Positions 9,997 to 20,494 of a stretch of DNA of 39,000 nucleotides are shown one piece after another. Origin of the DNA: Cristatella mucedo. Taxonomy: Eukaryota > Bryozoa > Phylactolaemata > Cristatellidae. Position 1 is the stretch's first letter, and each line of letters begins with the position of its first letter. Both the position numbers and the translations under genes were made by a program. The stretch is taken from contig WPIO01000001.1 of NCBI GenBank assembly GCA_009760855.2, positions 10,308,501 through 10,347,500 on the forward strand, given 5' to 3'. A model generated the notes under the pieces. The model was not told the origin of the DNA. It was given only the letters and a program-made list of their open reading frames with translations, and searched no databases.

Positions 9997-10862
9997 ATTT
10001 AATCATGTACGTAAACCAGAATCCTCGAAGGATCATGCAGTAGCCACCGCTGAGGCAGGCGAGCTCACCTCGGTGACTGACTCAGCTCCAAGAAGTGATC
10101 GAGATAACGCCCTGTTGTCTCGTGCAGACATCTCTTTCTGATCCCTAGTTAGCGACGACCGCATGAACAGTATTGGCCGCTAACACTTTCTACTTTTGGA
10201 AACCGATAGCTTATGCGTCTCAAAACGCAAGTGTTTAAATGCCCCGTCAAAATTTAATTTTTTTATTCGACTCCCACAGTTCTTTCAATATGCCTGCAGA
10301 AATTTGGAATCTTGTATGAGAAACATGCTGCAGAACCGGCTCTCTTTACCGATCATTGTTTTCAGACTTAACCGACTAATGGTTCGATGATACTAATCAA
10401 ACATTTCCCTCTTATATTGAGTGCGAACTTTTTATTATTCACCCTCACAGACAAAAGTATCAAATATTGAAGAAGATAAAACTGTATAAGAATAAAGGAG
10501 GTAAGACCTGCTTGTGCTTCTAATTAACATAACCTAAATTTGCAATGAAAAATTCGTGAAAAGAAAATGATTGAGAGGTGTTCGGTGTGCTCTTTCTGGC
10601 TGATCACTTGGAAAAACAGGAATTTAGAAAACAGCTCGAACACTCCCCCCCCCCAGGCACGTGCCGGATTACATATTCACTGCACAAGTATTTTAGCCTA
10701 CTTCGCGGTGTTGCTCTTCTCAAACGAATGCTGCCACTACACGAACAATGTAAGGTGTGCATAAGATAAAAGTTCAAGTACGGGTCGTGAATCTCCCACG
10801 CAAATATAGCCTAAATTGCTTGAGGAACAAGAGCAGGTCGTCACAGTAAAAGAGTTTCAGAC
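9997..10862. other. Intron 7, right part: no gene seen
   Basis: Intronic DNA between the SINE-B copy and exon 7. Small ORFs, including one reading through a C-rich run at about 10644, have no domain pattern. Confidence 0.6.
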
Positions 10863-11056
10863 CTGGTGCATCGGGTAAGTTAGGAATGTCTCAAGCACAC
10901 GGCCGTCACACCGTGGCTTCTCCTCGAGTCGCTTTAGCACGGCCCAAAACTCGCTCCGCTGTTTGTATTCGGCAAGCACTTGCAGACTATAGTGGTGGTT
11001 TCGGACATACTCCTGGTAAATACCCAGCATTGGTAGGAGCATGTCGAATAAATCTC
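10863..11056 (-). CDS. RasGRF-like exon 7: core of DH domain
   Basis: A 194-bp exon that completes Gly309 and encodes residues 310-373, from [20 protein letters not shown] to [11 protein letters not shown]. It matches the RasGRF DH core, including the LPMLNIYQEFVRNHQYSLQ and LETFLTYPM stretches. The LTYP-Q segment is part of the conserved CR3 helix that contacts the GTPase. The acceptor is CGTTGCAG|GAG and the donor CACCAG|GTCTGA (phase 0). The upstream intron 6 is 6.2 kb and holds the largest intact LINE of the window. Confidence 0.96.
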
Positions 11057-11534
11057 CTGCAACGCACATTTCATAAATTATAGTAAGTTCCGTTCTCAAT
11101 AGTATAAGTCTTCCAATTTGCATGCAGAGCGGAAACTTTAAGCGGTTCGATACACCGCGTGTATCTGAGTAAGTAGAATTTTTTATTTAGGCAAATGATT
11201 TTACAGCGGCTGTTTAAAGCAATAAATATGCAGCTCTTGACGATCGTGTGCCTTTTCTTTCGGCACCCAGACAAAATAGCCTTTGACAAAATAGTCCCGA
11301 CAAAATATCACCGATAAATTGCCCAATGTGATGGAGATTGACAAAATAGCCGCGACAAAAACACCCGGATTAATTAAAAAAGTTGTTGCGAATCTGTTTT
11401 TTATATTGCCTTTAACTATAACATGGAACATATTCCATTACGATAATAAAAAATCAATTTTTAAAATTTGTTTTATTAAACTTGTTAAAAAGTGAAAATC
11501 TATCAAAAGATTGTATTCTGCAGACTAAAAAATA

Positions 11535-11798
11535 CAGTCAACCCCTGACTAAAAACTCAAAGATACGAATGCGGTCACGGTCACACGCAAAAAATTGAAA
11601 ATCAAAAATTATCCGAGGAAACTCAAAATCCGCGAGCGGTCAATAGATTTGATAATGCCGCAAAAGCAAGCAGAAAACTATGTCTGACAGCGTCAGAACG
11701 TAGTTGAAAGTATCCTATGCCATTCTCAGCTTACGAAAAGTCTACTTACGACAAGTGTTTTCTTGTCCCAATCTGTGACGTAAGTTGGGGGCTGACTG
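11535..11798. mobile_element. Nested pogo/Tc1-type MITE
   Basis: 264 bp starting CAGTCAACCCCTGACT and ending AAGTTGGGGGCTGACTG, whose reverse complement is CAGTCAGCCCCCAACTT. It is flanked by TA on both sides (11533-11534 and 11799-11800). TA target sites and CAGT termini of this type are typical of Tc1/mariner-pogo MITEs. It lies inside the Mutator-like element, so it inserted later. There is no coding capacity. Confidence 0.75.
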
Positions 11799-11899
11799 TA
11801 ACTCAAGAATAATTTACTAATTAAATCGATTAATCTATTTCACATTTTCTTCTTATTACTGTTTGTTTCCGTTTACCGCCAAATTATTTTCATCCTTTC

Positions 11900-12115
11900 A
11901 TAGCACCGCACCTTTCAACAGACCATTGACTGGTATCATCCATCTGTATTCAGACTCATCGGACAATTTTGAAAGAAGCAGGACAGAGATTAGATAGATA
12001 TCGCACGCATCCCACCGGGGAACCGACAACCAGAGGCATCGAAGTTGAAGTACATGTAGCTCTGTCGGCGTCTTCAAACCTACGATGACATCAATCGTCT
12101 GGATTACCTCAGCAG
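11900..12115 (+). pseudogene. MULE transposase C-terminal remnant
   Basis: In one plus frame (about 11908 onward) I read RTFQQTIDWYHPSVFRLI, then a stop, then KKQDRD and PPGNRQPEASKLKYM. This matches the end of FLYWCH-associated MULE transposases, where a Trp-His-x-x-Phe-Gln helix is followed by HPx(I/V)xKxI, a KKE(Q/E) helix and a PP-rich basic tail. At least three stops break the frame. The position inside TIRs with an 8-bp duplication supports the assignment. Confidence 0.55.
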
Positions 12116-12443
12116 AATCGCACATAATCTGAAAATCCGAATTGTGATTCAAATGGCACCAAAATATGTCAATCTTATACTATTACATTTAAACTTTTTG
12201 ACTCGAATCTTAATAAAGTTTTACTCAAGAAAGATTTCTTTACCCATTAAAATTAATATTTGTTAGTTATTTATTTATGATGTATTCGTTATGTATTCGT
12301 TATTTTTGTACTACCAATACTCTGAACGTATGTACTTTATTGAGCTGTTTTGACGTGGCTATTTTGTCTTCGGCTGTTTTGAATGCAAGCTATTTTGTCG
12401 GGCTATTTTGTAAGGGCTGTTTTGTCCTGGGCTCGGGTCACCG

Positions 12444-12710
12444 TTTCTTTCACGAAGTACACCGACAATAGCATTTGTGCTTTCAGTACTAATGCTGCTC
12501 CGGTCTCTCCAATGAGTCGTGGAGTACTGCTTCTTAGTGGTGTTCCGGTGTCCAAATGACAGCTTGGCTACTTATGACAGCGAAACGTCTGTATTACACA
12601 CTAAGCTTCGAGACCAAAGCACTGGCTGAAGATAATTGATGATCATTATAATTATTACTCTATAATGAAGCTTCAAATATAGCTAAGTCATGCGAGGAGG
12701 CGCATGATTG

Positions 12711-12744
<34 letters not shown>

Positions 12745-12837
12745 TTTACACACAAACACACACACACAGCAACGTCCTTAGCAATAGAAATGATGGGTCA
12801 TACCATGTGCAGACATATAAACATCAGGATGTTTATT
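12444..12837. repeat. Intronic stretch with (CA)n microsatellite
   Basis: (CA)n at 12711-12739, continuing imperfectly (CACTCACATTTACACACAAACACAC) in short pieces to about 12768. It reads as (TG)n on the gene strand. No gene is seen in the rest. Confidence 0.9.
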
Positions 12838-12935
12838 AATAATAATAATAATAAATTTTAAGTGCCCTCGCAGAAGTTAATCTCTTTCTGGGCATTTTAC
12901 ATATGCTGTAAGGGAAGTATGGTCAAGATGAGGCA
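12838..12935 (-). mobile_element. LINE-2 3' end fragment
   Basis: On the minus strand it reads GCCCAGAAAGAGATTAACTTC, in parts, then GCGAGGGCACTT, and ends in (ATT)n at about 12838-12853. This is the same 3' terminus as the longer LINE-2 copy at 21508-22497, so it is a severely 5'-truncated insertion. Confidence 0.7.
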
Positions 12936-13381
12936 TGCCTGCAGAAGTAGCCAAAACTGATCAATTTCAGGGCATACACCTACTGTTTTTAAATCTTGGT
13001 GCTTTTTTGAGAATCGAGCCTTGAAGAACATTAACATGCGAGTTTTGCCGTGCACGACAGTGTACAAGATGCTCATGAACTGTTGCACTATTTTATTCAT
13101 CCTTGGTCAATCGGCCTCAGCGTACCGAGGGCTAAGGCACACAGCTACTTCCCTAAATATATTCTATTAGTTCTTGGCAAACAAGGATCGAGTAATATGA
13201 CGATCGCCAGTTTACTTAGAATGGGAACAGTTGTGTCAGTTATAATCTGGCTAACTACACTAGGAAGGGCCTCATGGCCAACAGCCTGTATCTAGGCCCA
13301 CCAGAACAAGGCATCGAGCCGCGAGGACCATCTGCTGGTAATAGCTGCACAAGGAAGGCTAGCGTGGCTAAGCTAGTGTGT
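12936..13381. other. Intron 6 between LINE fragments: no gene seen
   Basis: No domain, splice-compatible exon or further repeat is recognised here. Confidence 0.5.
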
Positions 13382-13427
13382 GTATCTCCGTCAGTAACTC
13401 CACCAAGTCATAAAGACCATGTGGGTG

Positions 13428-14190
13428 TTACGCAGGAGAGTTTTGTATAGCGCACTCACAGCCTAAGCGGCTTTCGGTACGCATTCGGTAGCCAACAGAC
13501 TTCGTCTCACGCAACAAAGAGAAAGTGGGAAGCATAGCAGAGTCAGGAGAGCAGTTGAGGTAGTGAGTAGCATAGAAGTAGCAGTTCAGGACCGCTGAAA
13601 AAGATGTACCACAGTCGGCAGTTGGAGAGTAGATGTCGTTGCGTAAGAATTGTGGAAGCGAGTTCCAGTCTAGGACCTGCAGAGCTAAAGCTTCTGTCGC
13701 CAACTGTCTTTAAGCGGAGGAATGGGACAGCTAATTTATTGTCCACACAGGACCTGAGGGCGCGAACAGGCTGAAACTGATGCAGCAGTTCAGCTAGGTA
13801 CGAAGGAGCCAAGCCGCGGCGGGCCTTGTGGGTCAGCGTAAGAACTTTGCTCTGTATCCTTTGCTCAACCGGCAACCATCCTAGCTCTTTCAGCAGAGGT
13901 GACACGTGCTCAAACCGCTGGGACTTGAAGACCAGCCTTGCAGCCATATTCATAATCCGCTGTAGTGGCATAATAGCTTTCTTTGGTAGCCCAGCCAAAA
14001 GGGAATTACAATAATCAAGCCGAGACAGAACTAAAGAGCTAGTTAAATTTTTTACAAGCAACTGTGGGAGACAGCTTCTAATCTTGGATAGGGATCGGAT
14101 GTGATGGCTAGCTGTAGAGGCAGTCTTCTGAATGAAGCTTTTGAAATTGAGGCAGCTGTCGAACACGACACCTAGATTACGAGCACTGGT
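13428..14190 (-). pseudogene. LINE C-terminal domain (thumb and beyond)
   Basis: The frame continues from ARNLGVVFDSCLNFKSFIQ through LDYCNSLLAGLP, the basic helix region (ARRGLAPSYLAELL) and DRSFSSAGPRL to ECAIQNSPA and a stop. The DYCNSLL and AP-YL motifs are standard for the L2/CR1/Jockey C-terminal region. A 2-bp deletion near 13663 shifts the last third. Confidence 0.88.
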
Positions 14191-15257
14191 GAAGGCCGCA
14201 CAATAGCATCACCTATTAGAACGGCAAAGCCTTTTAATCCAGCCACACGCTTAGGGCGTCCTATGAGAAGCAGTTCGGTTTTATCGTCATTTAATTTCAA
14301 GAAGTTTTCCGACATCCAGGATCGAATATCGGCAAGGCAAGCATTCAGTTTCTCAGTTGCTGCAGCAGACTCCGACGTTTTAAATGACAAATACAACTGA
14401 GTATCGTCAGCATAGAAGTGATATCCTATTCCATGGGCCTTAATCACTTTTCCCAGATGTTGCGTATAAATGGAGAACAGCAAGGGACCAAGTACAGACC
14501 CTTGAGGGACTCCACAGGTGACCCTTCTCATGTCTGAGACCTGACCCCCACACGACACGGATTGAACACGATCAGACAAGTATGATTTAAACCACGCCAG
14601 TGCTTCGTCTGCCAGACCGATCGTTGTTCTCAATCGTTCAAGCAGAACTTCGTGATCAATGGTGTCGAAGGCAGCAGACAGATCTAGCAGAGCTAGGGCA
14701 GTGACATTCCCGTCGTCGTTGCCACGTAGAATGTGATTGTTAACACGGAGGAGAGCAGTTTCAGTAGAGTGCTGCCTCTTGAAACCTGATTGAAATGTTT
14801 CTGACATTCCATTATTTTCAATATGTTCAACCAGATGCTTAGCAACATTTTTTTCAAGAATCTTTGATAAGAACGGAAGAAGAGAAACTGGACGATAGTT
14901 TGCTAGGACCTCTGTGTCTAATCCAGGCTTTTTAAGAATAGGTCTAACGATTGCCGATTTGAAGGACTTGGGGACGACCCCTTTTCCCAAAGAAGCATTA
15001 AAAATCTTGGTTATAGCAGGGCTAAGTTGGTCTGCAAGTGGAGACCACAGAGATGAAGGTATAGGGTCTTCAGGAGACGAGCTCTTTTTGCTAGACCTTA
15101 TTAAGGCAGCCACATAACAGGCAGAAACATCGGAGAACCTTTTAAGGAAGGTCACAGGTTGAGGAACGGCGATTGCTTTGGTCGGAGAGGGCTTAATGGA
15201 GGCACGAATGTGCACAATTTTTTCAGTAAAGAAGGCTGAAAACTTTTCGGCTGAGCC
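14172..15257 (-). pseudogene. LINE reverse transcriptase domain
   Basis: The continuous frame includes a 347-residue stretch from the first Met. RT motifs are intact: ANYRPVSLLPFLSKILE (about residue 105), LDLSAAFDTIDHEVL (177), CGVPQGSVLGPLLFSIY (234), the catalytic FYADDTQLYLSF (267) and LNDDKTELLLIG. The pattern is that of the L2/CR1 group. It copies LINE RNA into DNA at the nicked target. The frame is lost near 14185, where the expected continuation (ARNLGVVFDSC) is in another frame. Confidence 0.92.
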
Positions 15258-15716
15258 CTAAATATCTGGGGAGTCAGACCTGGCAGCATTGGCCAGTAAA
15301 TGGTTTACTGTCTTATAAATCTGTTTAGTGTCCGACTGGCAGGAATTCAGTTTTCTAATGAAAAAAGAAGCCCTGGCTTTTTTAAGCTTTCGGGTGTAAA
15401 CTCGAAGGAAGTCTTTAAAATTGACTAGGTCTGCCTCAGACCCCGATTTCTTGAAACGACGTTCCAGCCTGCGCTTAACACGGCGCATCTTAAGGAGTTT
15501 TTTTGTAAATTGAAAGCAATCTCGACGACTTTGAACACGGATAGAGCGAACGGGAGCATGCTTGTCAAGAGCACTCCTGAGTGTCATGTTCATCGCATCA
15601 GTGAGGGTATCGAGGCTGCCGGTCGAGTCTGAATGCAGATCAAGAAGGCCTGCATCACAAACAGATTTCAAAAACTTGTCCATGTCAATGCTTTGTAAGT
15701 TACGTCGTGCAGTCAC
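15258..15716 (-). pseudogene. LINE ORF2 segment between endonuclease and RT
   Basis: 152 codons, strongly basic in the middle (RRDCFQFTKKLLKMRRVKRR and RLERRFKKSG), with KQIYKTVNHLL near the end. This is the usual helix-rich linker that precedes the RT in CR1/L2-type LINEs. It stops at a TAG in the sequence ATTTAGGGCTCAGCC, after which the same frame continues as the RT segment. The break is therefore a single nonsense change. Confidence 0.8.
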
Positions 15717-17297
15717 TGGAAGCTGCTAAAGGAGCCGCAACTAGTAAGGAACGGTCCGATGTATATTTCGGAGAAAAAAATTCCCGATGATTTGATAAGA
15801 ATGCACCCTGTCTGAGTGAGCAGCATAAAACCAAAAGACTGCAAAGGGGGCACTGAATATCGACGTTTAGTTGGTTTGACAGACGAAAGCAAATTTCAAC
15901 TTTTTGATAACAACAAATGATGGCTTTGAGAAAACAAAAAAAAGGTTGGGACTGATGACAGAGAAGACTGCCTGTGCAGCACATTGTGAAGTACTGCGTT
16001 GTCGTGCTTTAGGGCTCTTTTCCCGTGCGTGTCCAGCCAGTATTGGTGCACTACATCGCATTCCAGGCATTGGGGGACCAGAAGGCTTATATCAACGTGC
16101 TGCAAAACATTGGCGCTCTGATTTGCTCAATGACTGCTAGGCGACAGCTTTATTTATCAGCAGGATAATAAGCTAGTGGCCCGATGATCAGGCTGCTGTC
16201 CTAGATAGATACTCTTGGCTCTGGGTGTACTTTTATGCTAAGCTGCAATGGCTGAAGGTAGGTGGCTTGCCATTAGCAAATGCTTAGACTTATAATGAGC
16301 CAATTACTTTGAGGAGTGATAAGTTAGATAGAAAAACAACCATCCGTTATTTCAAACCCACACTTTGATGAGTGCTAGAGAATTTTCAATATACCGTATG
16401 CAAGATATAATATACATATGCAATCTATTTCTTCGACTCGCAGTGAGCTTTTGCAGTAGCATTGCACACAGCAGGACTCGGTGGCCATGCATTGACCAGC
16501 ATTAGGGATGCCTTGAATTTGATCTCTGCTTTTCTTGCTGACTGCACTCCGCCACTAGTGGACTCTCTCATGTTCTGCTGTTGACACGGCGAGTGTTCGA
16601 GGTCTTTTTTCACGATATGCTAGGGCTTTGTGAACAAAATATTCGTACAGATATTGTATCACCCCCTCAGCCTGCCAGATGCATATTGCACAGCTCAAAC
16701 TAATACAGTGGAATAGTTGGCTACACAGTGCGATTTGCTCTAGAGGATATGAGGCTAGCTGTGGGGAAACAAGCTTCGTGCTTGATGAATACGGTGCGCC
16801 TTAGCCACATTCTTTTTTTAGTGTATAGCATGCCAGCTGTTGTGCAGGGAACTCTCTGGAGCTTGAGCAAGCAATGCAAAAACTCCGGCTGCATGCACTG
16901 GGCGTTGTGCAAGTAATGCTATGTACACAGGTATATATTTGAATGTGTACCTTAAGAAAACCCATTGTGTCCATTAGTGGCACTTGCAAAAAACTAGGGG
17001 TTTTTTCCTCCCCCAAGCTTGGGTGTAGCTTCAGGAATTGCCTCTCTTAAATAAGAACAAAACACATCTCGAATGTATGCTAGAACGATTGCACCCAGGT
17101 GCATCCAAAACAGATGTCACATCGGCACCATTTTCTTTCATTGCGATATATCTAATCTTTGACTAAATCAACAAAGAGGCATAATAGCATATGCCGACGC
17201 ATTCATGATGTACCAAAAAAAGTGCACTTGACTAATTGATTGGTTTGCCTTCGGGTGCCCGAGGGTTTCCAAGCCGTCATCTGGACAGATTACATAC
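15717..17297. other. Intron 6, right part: no gene seen
   Basis: Intronic DNA between the LINE and exon 6. Several 60-90 codon ORFs have no recognisable domain. Exon 6 begins immediately to the right. Confidence 0.6.
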
Positions 17298-17377
17298 CTA
17301 CGACGAGTGTGGGCCAATTCTCCATGCGAGCTGCCAGGCCTTTGAGGAATATTTGATGCAGGAACAGGATTGTCTCG
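17298..17377 (-). CDS. RasGRF-like exon 6: DH domain
   Basis: An 80-bp exon that completes Ser282 and encodes residues 283-308. The [15 protein letters not shown] and WPTLVV stretches match the DH helix of RasGRF (SETIMFLHQIF and SWPTLV). The acceptor is CATTTCAG|CGAG and the donor GTCGTAG|GTATGT. Its last base begins a Gly codon finished by exon 7. Phase in and phase out both agree with neighbours. Confidence 0.96.
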
Positions 17378-17600
17378 CTGAAATGAAAAACAGACAGGCT
17401 GACATTCCAACCTGACCACGATGCTACATCTTCTGGAAAATCATTCGTCGTTCTAAAATAAGGAAGCAAATTCACTGTGAAAAATGCCAGATTGTCACTT
17501 GAGCCCTTGCAACCCATTCATTCTGCGGTAATGGCAGCAATATGTAATACGAACGGTAAAAAGCAAGTTTGTCCAGTGATTCTCTACATCTGATGGGCAC

Positions 17601-17854
17601 CTGTTCAAGAAGATGGAGTTAACATCGTCGTGGCTGATGACCGGCTTTTTAGAGCTGGCAGCCATTTTCAGAGGGCGTAGATAACAAGAAACGAGAGTGG
17701 CCATATTTTTTGTGTATTCCTCTTCATCTGTGACCATACCAAACACGACGGCATTTCGCAACCGCATGTTTTTCGCATGCGGAGACCTTATGTAATCGCT
17801 GACAATTTGTTTCCACCTTCGCCGACAAAGCCAGCCTCTGAAGAAGCTCTGGAC
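17601..17854 (-). CDS. RasGRF-like exon 5: IQ motif and start of DH (RhoGEF) domain
   Basis: Encodes residues 198-281 plus two bases of codon 282. It opens with [16 protein letters not shown], an IQ-type calmodulin-binding motif (pattern IQxxxRGxxxR) with Val in place of Ile, as in vertebrate RasGRF. It is followed by DYIRSP and then the first DH helix ([18 protein letters not shown]). The run [12 protein letters not shown] and [11 protein letters not shown] is almost identical to the family. DH catalyses nucleotide exchange on Rac. The acceptor is GGTTGTAG|GTC (phase 0) and the donor AACAG|GTGCCC (phase 2). The intron that follows is only 223 bp. Confidence 0.97.
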
Positions 17855-19714
17855 CTACAACCATATAAAGATATGTGAGATTTTGAGAGTTCTTTCATCA
17901 ACCTTTATAAATTCAAAGGCTGAACTGCAGATGATCTGGCCAACCGATTGTGTGTGCAGCCGTGCTGCAGAAAATCATCCTGCGAAATGAACGGTGGCTG
18001 ATTGGATAAAATAACATCTGTGCTGTTCATGCACACCTACATTTTGTTTCTTCTGTGCAAGAATTCATAGAAAAGTGGAAAAGCTGTTGTCAAAAGGTTC
18101 AATTTGGTCAGTTATGAAACAACGAATTAGCAAAGCACACTGTGATGCTGCGATAGATTGTTAGACAAGTGAACACAGAACTAGTGTTGAAGCTAGCAGC
18201 AGGACCGTGGCTGTTTTTGCCTTAGCAATGCTTCGAGCAATTCTCAGGCACTATCTACTGATGCAGGGAGCGCTAGAGACTAAAGACGGCAGCAAAGCAT
18301 AGCCGATGTTTCACGAGGGGTTGATTCAGCACACACGACATGGGAGAACATGATGAAGCTCTGAATGGCCAGTGGTATGCAGTGAGTCGGAATGCAAAAA
18401 ATAAAGGAATTCTTGCAGCAGGAGCTTTGACGGCAGCATACGTGCGATCCTACTGCTCTGCACTATGCTATGCCACAACAGCATCTTTTGCAAAAGCTCA
18501 TTACCTAGACGATGCCTACCTTTGCCACACTTTCGTCCCCTGCACCATTGCTCTGAGAAAAGAGACTGTTAAAATGCAGTCGGTCACAATTATCGTACCC
18601 GAAAGCATCGTATGCCTATGTGCGTGCAAGCATCACTATGTTGCATTCTAACATGACTGCTTAAGCACAGGAGCTAGCAATGCATTAGAGTAAGAAGATC
18701 TGCACTGCGGCTGGCTTTGATTCACTGTAAGTGATAATTGAGATCAGGGCTGCACACATACCATAGTATATTCGGTGTAGGGGGTGCGACATCCCCATCT
18801 CTCTAGTAGGGTTCAATTACAGTTTACATCATCAGCACGAAATTACTGCATCGGTCAGCTTCGACACTCAGAGGAAGGCATCAACTCTGACGGTACATGT
18901 TGTCACATGCTTGGTCAAACGAGAAAAAGAGTGCATACGACTGACAACTGTACAGACGCAGATGCAGTGTTAATAGTTTTCGATTCATGAAAGTGCAGAA
19001 CCCAAAGAACGAGATGAAAGCTTCAGTCACGGTAGCTACCAGAGCAAGGTCTATACTATGATCATCGTCCTTCACTATGCCAGAAAACAAAGAGAGTCAC
19101 ATCAAGGAGAGCTGCATCCTGGTGTGTGCGCGGGCATTACTCAGCAAGCTGTGATAAATATAAAAATCCTTCTTTCCTCTTCTAGGTTTGGACTTCATTG
19201 TTACACGAGCTGCCGTTGTCACAGCAAGGGCAACCGTGATTCCCAGATTGCATTGTCGAGCACTGGCAGCAGCTGGCTCATCCTGCTGCTGCCGGCAAGT
19301 ACAGCCAGTGCTGATGCATTGAGGCGTGGGTTCCTATAGGTTGTAGCATGTCACAAAATGATGGCTACACTGGTTTATGCAGCAGCAAGCCTGCTTTCAC
19401 CGCTTTGCTCCCAGTGAATCTTACAAATACTAGCCAGTTGTTCTGTTACTGTTTGCACGAGAGAGCAATAGTGTGCTACTTGGAGCAGATGCACTGAGTC
19501 ACTCCGTGCTTTCATTTATCCGTGCTCCGATCTACCACTCAGTGTTCCGATAACAATGCTTTCAACCTCCCGAGTTGAACTGGGATCTTTCGTGGATTTG
19601 GCACACGTGCACATGCTGTATGCTCTCGCAGCTCGAGTGATTTCTCAAAGGCGACTTTTTAATTCGGCCAAAGCAAGAAGCACGACCCCGAAAGCTGCTC
19701 TGGCAGTGTCAAAC
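17855..19714. other. Intron 4: no gene or repeat recognised
   Basis: 1,860 bp. An ORF at 18340-18651 on the plus strand shows no domain or coding pattern I recognise. No SINE or LINE signature is seen. Confidence 0.6.
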
Positions 19715-19792
19715 CTTGCAGAGCATTTTCAGCTTCTGGTCCTCCTCCTCTGGAGTTCTTGACTCTGGGTTTTCAGATTGGTATTTCTTGAG
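19715..19792 (-). CDS. RasGRF-like exon 4: coiled-coil end / acidic linker before IQ
   Basis: A 78-bp exon of exactly 26 codons (residues 172-197), starting LKKYQSENPESRTPEEEDQK and ending LKMLCK. It corresponds to the vertebrate linker between the KAEIAALLKDNE helix and the IQ motif, which likewise has an acidic stretch followed by Lys-rich residues. The acceptor is TATAACAG|CTC and the donor TGCAAG|GTTTGA, both phase 0. It was found by searching for the missing segment between exons 3 and 5. The length and phase fit exactly, which supports the call despite low sequence complexity. Confidence 0.85.
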
Positions 19793-20157
19793 CTGTTATA
19801 AGCAAAACAATAGGGCAAGCATTAGTTTGGCCTCAGAGACAGTCGGCCAACGATTAGCAGCAGCTGTATCGTATCTCAGCACAATCGCTACCTGATGGCA
19901 TTGCCCTGTCATAGTGTGAAAGCAGGACTTGCAATCGCTTTACAACTAGTTATGATCGGGCAACATGCAGCTTACACGAGCCTCGTGAGCGCCGACTGCC
20001 TGAGCTACGCCTGGGCCTACACCTCTGCACTGCCCCTGCTGCCATTTGAAAGTCCTGCTGGTGCTACCTAAGCAGATGAAGCAGCATTTCTACTACTGCT
20101 GACGTTTCAACAGCTGCTGTCACCTCACTGAGTTAATCAAACTCGCCACTAAAAATC

Positions 20158-20331
20158 CTAGCTGCTTAAACATCCTCTTTCTGTATAGCGACAGAAGAGC
20201 CTTGACAGCCGGCTATCACCACCGTTTGCAGTGGCAATAAAGGATCGCCCACCACATGAATCGAACCCACGACCTCGGGACCGAGGTCATGAAAGCAACC
20301 GCCTTACCTAGTGTGCCATCATGGCTCGCCA
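20158..20331 (-). mobile_element. SINE-A copy in intron 3
   Basis: On the minus strand: GATGGCACACTAGGTAAGG (box A), GGGTTCGATTC (box B), the body GGTGGTGATAGCC and the end CGCTATACAG. It is gene-sense, between the triplet repeat and exon 4. Confidence 0.88.
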
Positions 20332-20368
20332 CTACCTCATGCTGCAGTAGCAGCTGCCGGTGATTTTT

Positions 20369-20485
20369 CTGCTGCTGCTGCTGCCGCTGCTGCTGCCGCT
20401 GCTGCTGCTGTGCCGCTGCTGCTGCTGTGCCGCTGCCTGCTGCTGCAGCTGCTGCTGCCGTTGCCTCTGCTGCTGCTGCTGCCAC
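20369..20485. repeat. CAG/CTG-type triplet repeat at the start of intron 3
   Basis: About 115 bp of interrupted CTG (plus) or CAG (gene strand) triplets with CCG, TGC and CTC interruptions. On the gene strand it begins about 8-10 nt after the exon 3 donor GAG|GTGACG. If retained it would encode Ala-rich then Gln-rich sequence in the RasGRF frame. Confidence 0.93.
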
Positions 20486-20494
20486 CACCGTCAC

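Larger units (their letters stand above)
11262..12443 (+). mobile_element. Mutator-like (MULE) DNA element with TIR arrays
   Basis: It is bounded by the 8-bp direct repeat TTTCTTTC (11254-11261 and 12444-12451), a length that fits Mutator or hAT. The ends are inverted repeats of about 100-110 bp. The left end reads CCCAGACAAAATAGCC, then TTTGACAAAATAGTCCCG. The right end on the minus strand reads CCCAGGACAAAACAGCCC, then TTACAAAATAGCCCG. Each end is itself an array of a GACAAAATAGCC-type unit. The interior holds a MULE transposase remnant and a nested MITE. At 1.2 kb it is much shorter than an autonomous MULE. Confidence 0.75.
13382..15716 (-). mobile_element. LINE-1fam (L2-like non-LTR retrotransposon), 5'-truncated
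   Basis: About 2.3 kb of a single LINE in gene-sense orientation: a post-endonuclease region, reverse transcriptase, C-terminal domain and 3' UTR ending near GGAGATAC. The apurinic endonuclease part is missing, consistent with 5' truncation during target-primed reverse transcription. Only three lesions break the coding frame: TAG at about 15258, a frameshift near 14185, and a 2-bp deletion near 13663 (seen against the copy at 27.3-27.9 kb, which has GACTGTGGAACTC where this copy has GACTGGAACTC). It is relatively young. Confidence 0.9.

Noticed and set aside
13050-13295. 81-codon plus-strand ORF between LINE fragments
   Set aside because: No recognisable domain; it ends without regulatory context and lies in intron 6 opposite to the gene.
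18340-18651. 103-codon plus-strand ORF in intron 4 as a nested gene
   Set aside because: No domain, no Kozak-like start and no polyadenylation or repeat context; likely chance.
20216-20494. Ala/Gln-rich extension of the exon 3 reading frame as a real protein segment
   Set aside because: Exon 4 joins exon 3 exactly at GAG|GTGACG with correct phase and family alignment. The extension is a triplet repeat followed by SINE sequence.
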